64,000 nucleotides of DNA from Rostratula benghalensis (GCA_013399305.1 VXAI01000009.1:957604-1021603); one strand, 5' to 3'; numbered from the stretch's first letter, positions 27,616 through 39,195 are shown. Notes: generated by a model from the letters alone, not told the origin. Made by a program: numbers and translations.

Positions 27616-29439
27616 AATGGACTTTTAACATTTGTACAGCAGTTTTCCCATACTTTTGGATTGTATTATAAATATTATTTCACTAAGCAGGGAGATAAAG
27701 ATAGTTTAGGTTTTCATAAAAGTTTTCTAAAGCTATGTCTTTATGTCACAGCCAATGGAAAAGATAAGGATTGTTTAGTTTACATTTCAGCAACTAGTGG
27801 AGAGCTTGGAAAAAACATGTTCCAGCCATCTTGATGGGAACCACAACATTTTCAGAAATGGTTGAAATTTAAATACACGTTGGCAAAGACCGTGCTAGAA
27901 AACCACTTTGCAAAGCTCAGATGGACACAATTTCATATGCAATTGTTCAAACCTACATCTCAATATAAGCTAATTCTGAAATTTTTGCTTTCATTTGTGG
28001 TCAGTGGTCTCACTTTCCAGGCAACAATCATCCTGTACTGAGCTTTCCTATGCTGGCAAATTAGCTATTATTTTTGCAAAGTTTCATGTGTTTCCATGTA
28101 CATGTGAGGTGTCATCACTGGTCTGAAACATAAGTAAGTAGTCATAAGTAGTGTTTCACAGCATATACTATTTATTTTTGGTTATGTTTTATATAAAATG
28201 TTACTCATAGATTGTGAACCAAAGATGCAAACAGGAATTCCTCTTCTTTGATGTTTATGAAATGTCTCTGCCCATACAAGTATGAGATTGAAGCCGCTGA
28301 AATTTAATGAGGAAAATGAGAGATGACCCAGGTAGATCTGGTCACTTGGTGAATGGATGGGTCATCCCAGTGTGAGAGACCTCACAGACTATTTTTTACA
28401 CTTCTATTTTTTTCATAGCAAGGTTGAGTTCAAGCAGGCTTCTCTAAGGGTCTTGTGCACTAGTTGTTCCGTGTCTTGTGTGTATATTTTTGACCAAATT
28501 TTTATGTATTTTTTTTAAACTATTCAGTGTATTTTTACCCAGAAGAATTGTTTATGTTAGTTGATTCACAAGAAAAAATAGGTTTTACTCTACATTATGT
28601 AAATGCTTTGTAATGGTAATCTTTTAGGAATATTTCCATTGCTGCTGTTAGGTTTGCCTTTGGGCAAGCTTTTGTTTGACCATCTTAATATTTTCTGTGT
28701 GGAGTTCTTAAAGTTGCCCCAATCTGGGATGGCCATGTCATTATTCATACAGCTTGATCCTTATATGTATTGATATTGGTGGTACAAAACATGGAAAAAA
28801 TCAGTATCTCATTAATAATTATTGAATTATTCTTAACCTCAGGAACTACGTGACAAAAGTAAGCAAGTTGAGTTGGTTTTAAAATCCCCTTAGTTTTATT
28901 TTGTTTATGCCCTTTTCTCCTTTATTTGACTCCTGTTTTAAATCAAATATCTTAAATGAAAGATGAGAGATGCATACCTGTTGAAATAAGTGATGAACTA
29001 TACATTTTGGGTCAAAAACTCTGTATGAACTTTTGTAGAAAAGAAGAACTTTGTGAAGAGTAAATTTGAGATGTAACAATAATCTCTCAAGGTTCATAGT
29101 TTGGGAGAAAGTTACTCCTGCATGCTCCTCATTATATAGACTTTTCTTGGAGAATGAAGTTTGGCTTCTAGCCACAGCTGCTTGCTGGCTACTGTACATC
29201 TATTGAGGCAGGTGACTTGACTGTTTATGTACCTCACCATGGCTGTCTTTGAAGGCATGCTAACTTGTTTGGAGATGTGATTAATTAAAACTTTCTTTAG
29301 GAAGTCTAAAATGTTGACATTTTGGAAAAAGACATGAAGGTTACAAATTGCTATTACATACAAAACGAGATCAAGGGATAGTTTAGATTACAGAATCATT
29401 TTGAAACCTTTCTACTTTGTATATATATCATTTCTAAAG

Positions 29440-29720
29440 GGTTTTTTTCTGTCGCTAACAAATCCTTTGTGAAACGACCCAATGTAAAATTCAGAGAATT
29501 TGAAGAGGTCTCTCCATCCACCTCAGTGGCTTTATATAATGCCCTGTGTGATCAAGTACCAATAATGCGAGTCATTTAGCAAACATTCTAGCTGTTGGTG
29601 TTAAATGGCTTTTTTATTCCATAAGAGCCTAAATTTGATAATACAATCATTTCATGCAGCCCTGACTGCGGTGCTCTAACTTATAAAAGCTGCTTATCAA
29701 TCCTCCAGCATTGACAGAAC
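29440..29720. promoter_or_regulatory. Candidate conserved non-coding element
   Basis: Even-composition, non-repetitive stretch with CpG-bearing words (CTGTCGCTAACAAATCC, GAAACGACCC, AATGCGAGTCATTTAGC, GACTGCGGTGC) and TTTATAAT / TTATAAAAGC TATA-like words. CpG retention in AT-rich intron suggests constraint. No coding frame runs through it. Inference by texture only. Confidence 0.35.
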
Positions 29721-30354
29721 TTTCCCCCTAGTCCAAATTCCACTGGAAACTGGTGTGCATTCTGTGCTAAGTAAAGCTAGGTCTCTCAGTAATGGGATCT
29801 ATGTGAAAAGGGGTACTGGGAGGGCAGTATGTGTCTTTCTTTACAAAGAGAGCCACAGCTCCAGGAAGAGCAGCATAACTGGGCTAGCGAAAGAGGTGCT
29901 TGCTTGCCTTTTAGTTTTCTTCAGGATCCCTTGTTGTGTGGCATTCACTCACTGCAATGTTGAGTAGTACACAACCATAAACAACTAAATCTAAGCTCAG
30001 GAACCATTTCATTTTTACCATTCAAATACTGAGGAACTTGTAGCTTTTGCAGGTAAACCCAAAATAATACTGTCTCAGATAGTATTTCCATAGTGAGACC
30101 AAAGATGTTTTCAAATTCCTATATTTAATATATTAAATTTGCATTTCATTGAAACTTTTGGAATGGTACAGTCCTTAAGGACAGGTCAGAAGGCTTATAG
30201 ACTGTTGAATGTGTGACAAAGAGACCATAAAGAATCTGGTCAGATGTAGCTAATTAAAGGTAAATGAAGGACAGCTGCTTTTTATGTTTCCAGCACATCT
30301 TTGATCTGCTCTACCCCTCAGACCTCTGTGGACAAGGTAGTTAAATACAAACTA

Positions 30355-30545
30355 GGAGGCCTATTTTAAAGACATTAAAGCCCTTCGGGGCAATCGAGTG
30401 ACAGTCCAAGCAGCCATAAGCTGTTTGCTTTATTCATTAGAGAACTTTAAATGTGTCAAGAAATAGAATAATGTCCATGCTCTTAGATCAGCATTAGCAA
30501 TGAAGATTACAACAGCTCTGGGACATATGAATGGGCAAACTTCTT
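30355..30545. promoter_or_regulatory. Candidate conserved non-coding element
   Basis: Contains AAAGCCCTTCGGGGCAATCG, a CpG-bearing core, followed by GAGTGACAGTC, TTTATTCATTAGAG and GCATTAGCAATGAAGATTAC. TGACAG is the core word of TALE (MEIS/TGIF) sites, and the ATTAG words fit homeodomain sites. The stretch has no repeat and no coding frame. Inference by texture only. Confidence 0.35.
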
Positions 30546-31984
30546 ATGAAAACAAGTTTATTGAGAAGCATTTTACTATAACAGCAAAGAAAATATAGGT
30601 TACACATTTTCATTGCAGGAATATTGATTCAATATGCATTGAAATATCTAAAGCTGTAGTGACACAAACATCATTTAACCCAGTACTGACCTCAGTGGTC
30701 CCTTCAATCAATCGTGTTTTAAAAAACTTTTTTTTCAGACACACATGATGGAAAGAGTATGTCATACGTGAGTGACATAATCACATGTAATACTTGCTGA
30801 AGAATTTATGGAGAATTTACACAGTATACTTCTACTTGTGTCTAGAGACTCAAATACTTAAGTTTGTAAATTGCAAGTGTTTATTTTATAAGTCAAAGCT
30901 TTAATGCCAATACAACATCCGTAAAGGATGTAGAAAGACTAAATAAAGAAAAAAAATACCAGTTAGCTATATAAACAACACTTTATTGCCAGTCATTTGG
31001 GAAAAAGTAACTTTGCCCAGAAATATTTGTGAGTCCAACTCAGTATATTATTTTAAAATTGATATCTTAGGGTTTTTTATTATTATTTTGTAAATAGGAT
31101 TTGGAATGGAAATTAAGTGAAGCAAATTCCTGTAACATTCTAAATGGCAAATTCTGGAGATACATGCCATATTGCCCTCAATAATATTAAAAGAAAATAT
31201 TTGCTCTTTTATGTTTATGTACTGTGTTTTATTCCATTTTCTTTTGTCAGTGCCTAAATGCATTGTTTGACTGCATAATCAAACTCTCCGTGGTGTTCAG
31301 CCCCACTGGAACAGCTTTCATATTTTAAAATCAAGTAAAGGTAGGAAAAGTAAGTAATTTTACAATGGTCATGTCAGCTGCCTTTTCAATTATACCATAA
31401 AAGCAAATTTCCTATGTCTTACCATTCCAAGTACTGTATGTAGTTGGATTTTGGAAGAACCATTCTTCCAAAGAGCTCTAGATATAGTAGAAGATCCTCT
31501 GTGACTAGCCACAGACTTTTCCTGAGTGATTTGACATTTCCCTCTAGTTGTACTACAGATATATTTATTTAACTATACATCATTGAAAACTAACTTGATC
31601 CTCCAAGTTGTCATAGATTTGTCTAATGTAACTATTTCTGCAGTCAAGTCACAGACACGAGGTTCATCAAGTTAGTAGGTCTGTGGACCAAGGACTTAAT
31701 TTTTTCATTTTAAATTAAACAGCAAATAAAAAATTCAAGTTAAACTTGAAGATGGCCTTTATTTTTACTTGGCAAACAATACTCAGAGAATGTAAATAAG
31801 CACTGAGCAGTTTAATTTAAAGCACATTAGAAGTTTCATTGAGCTGTATTCTAGGCAATAGTAACTATAAAGAAGTGGTTATTGCTCTCAGCATGAGCAT
31901 AATATACTGATTTGGCTGATTATGCCAAAAACATTGTGCAAAGCAAATAATGAATAAATTTGGGCTAAATTTAGATTAGTTTGA

Positions 31985-32160
31985 ATACATACTTAAAACG
32001 TTAAAGCCAGATATTTTTACCCGGAGGCAAGAAATGCATTGGTAAATTATTGCAGAATTCCACTAAATATAAGGTATTTAGTGGTACGTATTGTGGATTG
32101 ACGACCTGTACTTTTGTCTGGCATATCTACACCCGTTCCACTCACCTTGAATCTACATGT
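31985..32160. promoter_or_regulatory. Candidate conserved non-coding element with hairpin
   Basis: CpG-containing words (AACGTTAAAG, ACCCGGAGGC, GGTACGTATTG, TTGACGACC, ACACCCGTTCC) are packed within about 170 bases and surround a perfect 10-bp inverted repeat at 32060-32084. No coding frame of note. Functional status is inferred only. Confidence 0.33.
32060..32084. repeat. Perfect 10-bp inverted repeat, 5-base loop
   Basis: CCACTAAATA at 32060-32069 pairs exactly with TATTTAGTGG at 32075-32084, loop TAAGG. It could fold as a hairpin in RNA or present two mirror-image sites to a dimeric factor. Confidence 0.82.
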
Positions 32161-32369
32161 ATCAGCTTTCCTGTGTATTAGACTGAAAAAAAAAATAGCC
32201 CATAATATGGTAGAACTACTGTGAAAGGAAAATAAAATAGCTTGATAGGACCATTTGTCTTCAATTTAAAGATTCAATAAGATTAAATCAAAAATGGAAA
32301 ACTAAAATGGAAGAAATTTTTTTCCACAACCTTTACTTTTTAATTTTTTTTCCAAAGTACCTGGGACAT

Positions 32370-32530
32370 CAAGACAAACATTAAGACCTGCACAATAAGT
32401 TCTTTATTGATAAACGCTGCATTGCAAATGGTGGTTTATTGCTGCAATAACCTCTCAGCATTTGTATTATCACAAGGTGAAATTTGCCCTTTCAAAGGCT
32501 ATAAAGTTTTATGCATATGTGCCCAGGTAT
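32370..32530. promoter_or_regulatory. Candidate conserved non-coding element
   Basis: Contains TTTATTGATAAACGCTGC, ATTGCAAATGG and the near-perfect palindrome TTATTGC-T-GCAATAA at 32436-32450, followed by TGTATTATCACAAGG. GATAA / TTATC words and an ATTGCAAA (octamer or C/EBP-like) word are present. No coding frame. Inference by texture. Confidence 0.35.
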
Positions 32531-33484
32531 AATCAGAACTTAGGTTTGAGTATCTTGTATTTACGGCATGACTGTTCGAGAAGACGTATTCCATTTTGTG
32601 TCTTTATTCACTTAACTGCTGCAACTCAATTTAAAAAAAAAAAAAAATTACTTTTCTCTTATATTTGCAATAGAACTGAACAGTTTAACATCTGTTAGTA
32701 ATAATAATGCTTTCTTTAGCTGGGCAGGAGCATTGAAATCATGCAGATACTAGGTAAGTATTGTCAGCACCAGAGACAAGCAGTTTGAACTGTCTGAAAT
32801 GAGAACTGAGCATGGGCACATCTCTAGCTAGGCCTGTGGATTGGGACTTGGGGGGCTGAAAGGGATTGACAGCTGAGCAAGAGCCATTTTAGATGACATA
32901 CTGCCTGAAACACTCATTTCCAGGTCCTCTCTTCCACACATCCAGGATGTGATTCTCCAGCACTTGAGTAACTTTTATTTGAAACCTTGAAGATTAAAAT
33001 GCTAGTTTGCTCTGCAATGAAGGGGCCATTATGAATTCAACACAGGTTGATTTGCTTTCATGGAGAGAGCTCCAGAACACTGACTACTTTCAGCACAAAT
33101 GTTACAGGCCACACATCAGAAATTTCCATCTGTTGCTGAAGTCCTGGGGATTTTTGAGAGCTAGATAATCACTGTTCCCAACCCTGTTATTCTTCAGTTT
33201 CCAGAAAGTAATGCTGTGCTGACAGGTTGCATCTATTAAGGAATACTGTTAGCTAATAAGATCTTGAGCATGACCCAGCTCCTCCTGTAGGCATGCAAAA
33301 GCCTTCTTCTAAAATGCATTAGGTAACAGTGGTAAACCATGCACTCCTCCTGGGGTCAATTGTGATCAGCTAACACATTTTTAAACACAGACATGCTTGT
33401 CCACACCAAGGGAAAAATCATATTCAACATCTTGTTTAATTAACATATTTTCTAGTATATTTTCTCAGTGTAGACAAGGTCTCT

Positions 33485-33680
33485 AAGGAAGAATGACTCA
33501 TGAATGCAGCATTGCCATTATGGAGTACTTTTTCGAGTAACTTTCTACTGCTCCGCATTTTCTAACAAAAGCATTGATTTGGCTCAGTACCCAACAGGTT
33601 AATTAATGTTTGTGAAGAGCTCCAGGGTACCATTAGTTAATCCCATACCACATCGCTAAATAGAATCCTGGGCAACAGTT
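33485..33680. promoter_or_regulatory. Candidate conserved non-coding element
   Basis: Holds GAATGACTCATGAATGC (an AP-1-like TGACTCA), TTTTTCGAGTAAC, TGCTCCGCATTTTC, GGTTAATTAATGTTTG and CCACATCGCTAAATAG. TTAATTAA is a homeodomain-type palindrome. CpGs are retained and no repeat is seen. Inference by texture. Confidence 0.33.
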
Positions 33681-35554
33681 AAAATAAGTGTCAATTTCTT
33701 AAGTGAAGGCTAATATGTAGATCTTTTCCAGCATAGTCCATGCATACTGCTCTGTAGTTTTCCTTGGAAAACTATACTTGACACATACTACAATTGAGAT
33801 GGGCACAATACGTGACTGCCTCCCTAGGAAAGGAGTGAGCCTTGTCAGCCACACATATCTCAGTGAACCTGGCGTGTTGTGAACATTTCTGAGGGCTGTG
33901 TACCCTTGCACAATAGGTAAAAGCTTTATGTATCTGTGGAGAAGGCTAATAGAAATTAGCCTATGTAGAATTGACCGTGGGGATACCTTTTTCCAGGCAT
34001 TGATTATTCTTCAAATAATGCTATTACAACTGGGAAGAGTTTCTGTGCTTCATCTTGTCAAATAAAATGTTTTAGCCAACAGACAAGCAGATTTAAGAGG
34101 AATGTGCCATTGTTTTCATTGGGATACAAATATTAACACAAGATTCTTTCTGTCAGACATATATTCTCAAAAGGAAATACATAGTACGCATAAAATATTT
34201 ATGATCATTTCTTACATTGTAACTATATCTATGTAAAAGCCAAAATAAATACCAACTGTTCCAGCTATACAATATTCAGTGCCTGATGTGTTTATTGCCA
34301 CATTTTCTATGACCAGTCTCCTCTCTGTTGTGTTTCTCCAGTGACTGTGTTATTCCAGGGAAATGAGTAACACAAGGGGAGGAGGGTGCATAATGACTCC
34401 TGCGCTGTAGGGGGTTGTCTGAACTAACACATGGATCATGCTCTTGAATCTGTGCTGGAATCTGTGTTCAGGGTGTATTTTGCAGAAAACATGTAGAGGG
34501 TGAGCTACTTGGGTTTCTTTAGAAGACAGATCAGTGTGTATCATGGGCACCTGACACATTTCAGTTCGTATCTTTGAGGGTCGGAGAAGAGCTGAAGACA
34601 AGAATTTGGCTCCTAAGGAAGACCAAAGCCATAATGATTCTATTTTTATCTCTGATATTTACAAGTACTGTTAGCTGGATTTCATTCTGTTTCAGACAAA
34701 GTATGGAAACGCTTGGGGACATGAGGAGAGTGATAATCCCATGCTGCTGAAATCTCAAACTTTCACTTTTCCCCAGATGGATAATTAGAGCACATTTTAA
34801 ACAGAGTTGTAGCATTCTCAGGCCATGTTGTATGATTATTGATACAAGATTTGTGTATGTGATGGAATAGAGCAACAAAGAGACAAGGAACTCAAAATAG
34901 CCACCAGTCACCAAAATGTTTGCATTGAAGAGACGTATGTGAAGTCTGCCAGTCTGAAATTTTAAGTGTGAATCTTGAAATATAATCCATAATGGGAAAC
35001 AATTTAAAACCAGAAGATATTAGTTGGAAAAGGGAAAATGCTTTACTGAGGAAGGTTGGTCTGGGGTTCAGCATTTTCTGTCATTTTATTCCCTCTATGG
35101 GCTCAGTTAATGAGCAGAATGTTTTACATAGTAGAGTTCTGAACTCCCTTCTTGGTTGTTGATATTCCACTTGTGTACACTTAGAGGATGTCAATGATGA
35201 CAGCTGGTTATTTCTTTAAGACACAGATTTTGATTATGTCTTGTTTTATGGTTAGTATCCAGTTTTCACAAGGAATTTTTTCCCACCCAGAAGACAACAA
35301 ATGTTGGACTGACCTAGTAATTGTTCTTTCCTATATTTCCTTTGGGCTCTTGTTCAGCTAGTTGGATCTGAGTTGTTTTAAACATAATTAGGCTATCATA
35401 AATCACCCTGGGTTAGTTCACATGTGACATCACCAAGGAGACCCAATGGGACAATTAGTATATGTTTTTGGACAATCTATCTTTAACTATGTTAACTACT
35501 TTATCATGGAAATAAAGTTTGTAAACAGTAGTCTTTACAGTGTGACAAGTTAAA

Positions 35555-35760
35555 ATATATTGCGCCCTGATGTTGCTGTTCAGCAAATTACATTTGCATA
35601 GCGCTAATTGAATTTGTCGCAAAGCTGATGAACATTAGCTAACGAAAGAGCAATATATTTTATTTTATTGAGCATATCTCAGAGTGCTTGTAATTTAGCA
35701 GGGCCACCACACTTTCTGGGCAGGCTATCAAGTAGGATGTTGTAATGATTTGCATGACTA
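35555..35760. promoter_or_regulatory. Best candidate conserved enhancer-like element
   Basis: Starts with ATATATTGCGCCCTGATG and carries an octamer ATTTGCAT at 35592-35599, directly followed by AGCGCTAATTGAATTTGTCG, with a homeodomain core TAATTG at 35605-35610. GAACATTAGCTAACG and a second octamer ATTTGCAT at 35748-35755 follow. Four or more CpGs are kept in AT-rich surroundings. The dense mix of POU- and homeodomain-type words is typical of developmental enhancers. The introns of SLC25A21 are known in vertebrates to hold non-coding elements serving the PAX9/NKX2 neighbourhood, which makes such a role plausible but not shown. Confidence 0.42.
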
Positions 35761-38684
35761 CTATAGTAGGTGGAAAAATGTAGCTGATGTTTCTAACTCT
35801 TCCATTAGTGTCTTACACAGCGTGCGCTCCAAAGGTGCTCTTCACAGAGCTGTGTCATAATCCCAGCATCTTTTGAAGAGTTCTGTCTGGTGAAATCAAA
35901 GAACCATACGCTGTTTAAAACCTAATATGTGATAAAATGATGAGACAAAGGAAAGGCTGAAGTTATCAAAACAGACCTCTTGCCAAAGACCTTGGAATTC
36001 ATCTGATTCAGTTGCTGGAAAAATGCCTGAATTAAAATATATCCTATGAGGACCAAGAAAATAGAGCCAAATTCTGGCACTGTATGATTTTCTCCCAAAA
36101 TGGACATTAATCCTGCAAAAACAGAATAGGGTTAACAACCCCTGGCCTCATGCTTGGCCCCCTACTGTAGAGTCTATCTGCCAAAACAAGATGGAATCCA
36201 AAGTGGGATCAAAAGTGTTGGGGAATGAGGGGGAGGAGGGAGGAAAACTTGGAAAAAGGTGGTTGGAAAGGAAAAAACTCAGGCTATGCCCCCTACCAGC
36301 ACTTGACTGCAGCTCCACTTGCAAAGCACCTGTTGGCAGCTGTTGGAATAGTTTATAGGTTTTGGGACAGAATCAGGATAAAAAACTTATAGTCTATGGT
36401 CCCTTGTGTGACATGTGATTTGGATTTATTTTAGTAAAATAGAAGTAATACCTGGGCAATAATTACAGCAATAAATACACCTTTTCAGAAATAAGGACAA
36501 CTTTTGCTTTCTAGAAAAAATATAACAAATACTAAATTTCATTATTTTTATTGACTCTCCATAGTACTATTATTAATACTCTTTGATATCACCTATGTTG
36601 TCTTCCTTTTATCCAGGATTGAAAAGCAAAACAGTGTCACATGGAGTAGAAAGAAAATACAGCAAAATGATGGTTGTAAATATTAACTTAATATTGTCCT
36701 ACAAACACAGTGGCAGGAAGCTAGTTATAGGGGGTTATCTGACCAGTTTTGAGTTTTGTGAGCTTAATACATTAGAGTGGGATGAGAGAAAAGTAAGAAA
36801 ATGTTATAAGTTAAATTAGAACTCTCAGCATGTATTTTATATGTCAAAAATTCATTTTGTCACTAACATTCATGTAAACTCCTGTTCAAATATATTTAGT
36901 TGAGAATTTTAGCATTACTGTTTATGTCCTCCTCCTGTTACTAAGTCCAAAAATGCTTGATTGTGTACAAGAACTTTTGCAGTCCTTTGTTTTTATAATA
37001 ATAAATTACTCTCCGTAACAGAAATATATAACAATTCTCAATGATAAGTGTATGTGGTATATGAAGTGTATTAAACAGAAAACAAGCAGTTATTTTAAAT
37101 AAAATAGGCTTAGCTAAAAACTTCTTTGACTATAATGACAATCTTCCCTCTGGTAGTGCTTTGGTTCCGTCTAAAAGGCTTACTTAGATAAGTACCTGTA
37201 TTACTCAGAAAATTTGGATAAAGATGGAATAGAAGATTGATAATGTTTTGATATATAATCCTTTCTTATATAAACTTTAAAAACCCCACAGATTTCCTGT
37301 TGAACTTGAATCTCCAAACTTACTAGTACTAAAATAATTGAAATTTTAAGCCTTCCTTAAATTTATATTCAGTAATGAAAAAAAGAACTCAAGTTTGTGA
37401 TGCTGCAGTGCACGCTACCCAAGTAGATCCTGGTTCCTTCATGAAGCCCACCAAAGGTCTCTCCATCAAATCTGCCAAAGAATAGGACCAAAATGCAAAT
37501 TCTGTTAGTTCAATAGTTGGTGTATGGAACATTTCAAAATAAGATTTTCACTTTGTGTTAATTTCTTTGCCTTGCTTAGAAAGAGAAAGTAGTTGAGTAG
37601 CCTAGCATGTAATAAAATGTCTAGTATGAGAGACTGTTAGCGTTAGCAATGCCTAAATGAGCTCAGCCATATTCTGTGCCATTAAATAAGAGAATAAGAT
37701 CTGGACCTTAAGACAGTTATGTCTGAACCAGGAGAGCATCTGGTGGAACAGAGACATGTGCTAAATTTCAGTGGGACTGTATGGTATGCATAAAGAAAGG
37801 AATTGGCAGATATTTTAACTTGAATAAGAATGCTTTCCTGAATCAAGAGTTTTTAGAAGCTGAACCATGAATCACCAATGAAGTAAATTCTGTATTACAA
37901 AAGATTTGTAATTATTTTTGCTATAATAATAAATAGATTAAATAGGTGCATTCAAAAATTAGAGTAAGTAGACTCTTCACAAACTGTTTTTTCATGGTTT
38001 ATCATTAAATTTATTACTCTGGATATAAAGAGACTGTGGATGATTAAGCCTTAATAAAGCAGGGAACAGAAAGTTCAAATACATGATAAACTACTATCTG
38101 GGACATACACACGTGTATTTTCTCAGCATTTCAAAATCCTTTAAAATATGTGTAGCCGTTTTTATTATCTCTGCACATTGACAGATCTCAAAAATACACT
38201 TTGACTCTGATCCTGATAAATAGATCTTTTTTATTGTATGTTTGCTGTTTGGAATGAGAGTAATATATGAAAGGGACAGAGGAGTAGGTAAGCCAAGAAA
38301 ATTTAAGCAAATATAGAGAAGCTATGAAAGTTCTCCCTTGGCTACGTATGCTGGGAAACAGGGACAAAATGTGGGTGGTAAACTTCTGGACTTTTCGTGA
38401 GGGGTCAGGTGGGTGGAAGAAATAATGGAACCAACTTTGAAACTGATGGTGGCAGGTGCATTCGGGATCTTCTGGCTCTCTTCTTTCTCAGCTTTCCCCT
38501 CTTGCTATTCATGCCCTCTGCTCTCAGATACGGAAAGTCTCCAGTGTGTGAATTTTAGTGTTGATGATGAGCAGTGGAACAGGAAGGGGAAAAGCTAGGA
38601 TTACGCATCAGAATCAGCAGAGAACAGGACAGGATAAAGAACCAGTAAGGCTTCAGCTCAGCCAGCATAGAAATCTGCTGTCAT

Positions 38685-38990
38685 CTTCACATTAATTTTG
38701 CCTGAGCCCCCAGTGGTGATTTGCATAATAGCAGTGTCCTCAGGGATTAGTTTTATATGACAAAGAAGCCAGTGGCAACCTGCACTCCCTTCCGTACTAC
38801 TTTCAGCAAGACTTAATGCATTTATGATGCCAGTCAAATATTCCCGCTATTCTTAAGTCAGAAAAATGAGCAAAAGCTATGACTAAATCGATCACACACC
38901 TTAAGTCCTCACTTTCCCTGCTATAATGAACAACTAGCACCATTTGCTATCTAAAATGCCTGACAGTTCCAATTTACTACAGAAGAATAT
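38685..38990. promoter_or_regulatory. Candidate conserved element just upstream of the coding exon
   Basis: Holds GGTGATTTGCATAATAGC (octamer at 38719-38726), the bicoid/OTX-type GGATTA at 38744-38749, CCTTCCGTACTAC, TTAATGCATTTATGATGCC, ATATTCCCGC and CTAAATCGATCACAC. It ends about 160 bases before the exon, so it could affect splicing or act as an enhancer. No coding frame. Inference by texture. Confidence 0.35.
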
Positions 38991-39121
38991 GCTTAATATA
39001 GGAGGTATATAAGTACTGTATCATCAGTGATACATTTAGGTTTTTAGTTTACTTTTTAAGCTTCAAAAAATAACGGAGTCGATGAACATTAAACTACTAT
39101 TTGTACAAATATTTATGAGAA

Positions 39122-39146
39122 CTTTTTTTTTATTATTGTTTTATAG
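39122..39146 (+). other. Splice acceptor of the SLC25A21 exon
   Basis: A T-rich tract containing a run of eight or more T runs into TTTATAG, with the AG at 39145-39146. It directly precedes the coding exon and fixes its 5' edge and reading phase. A branch point cannot be chosen with confidence. Confidence 0.85.
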
Positions 39147-39195
39147 GTCTTGTAGAAATCTGCCTGATGCATCCCCTCGATGTAGTGAAAACAAG
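39147..39195 (+). CDS. SLC25A21: Internal exon of SLC25A21, mitochondrial oxodicarboxylate carrier
   Basis: The 49 bases lie between a polypyrimidine-AG acceptor and a GTAAG donor. Read with one base from the previous exon, they encode GLVEICLMHPLDVVKT plus the first two bases of an Arg codon. This matches, from memory, the N-terminal part of the vertebrate SLC25A21 (ODC) protein, around residues 24-40. The family moves 2-oxoadipate and 2-oxoglutarate by exchange across the inner mitochondrial membrane, in lysine and tryptophan breakdown. The peptide covers the end of the first transmembrane helix and the first carrier signature Px[DE]xx[KR]: the Pro, Asp and Lys of PLDVVK are all present, followed by TR. 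The upstream intron is phase 1 and the downstream intron phase 2. Since 49 is not a multiple of three, skipping the exon would shift the frame. No break is seen. Another SLC25 member is possible but the GLVEICLMHP run favours SLC25A21. Confidence 0.93.

Larger units (their letters stand above)
27616..39121. other. 11.5-kb intron stretch free of recognisable transposons
   Basis: Unique AT-rich sequence directly upstream of the coding exon. No CR1 or LTR was seen, although such elements occur every few kilobases on both sides. Seven sub-stretches with preserved CpGs, homeodomain-, octamer- or GATA-like words and compact palindromes are listed separately as candidate conserved elements. No second exon was recognised. 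Confidence 0.5.

Noticed and set aside
36205..36243. G-rich run as a possible G-quadruplex
   Set aside because: Only three tight tracts of three or more G plus GG pairs; a fourth tract needs a loop of about 12 bases. Weak potential only.
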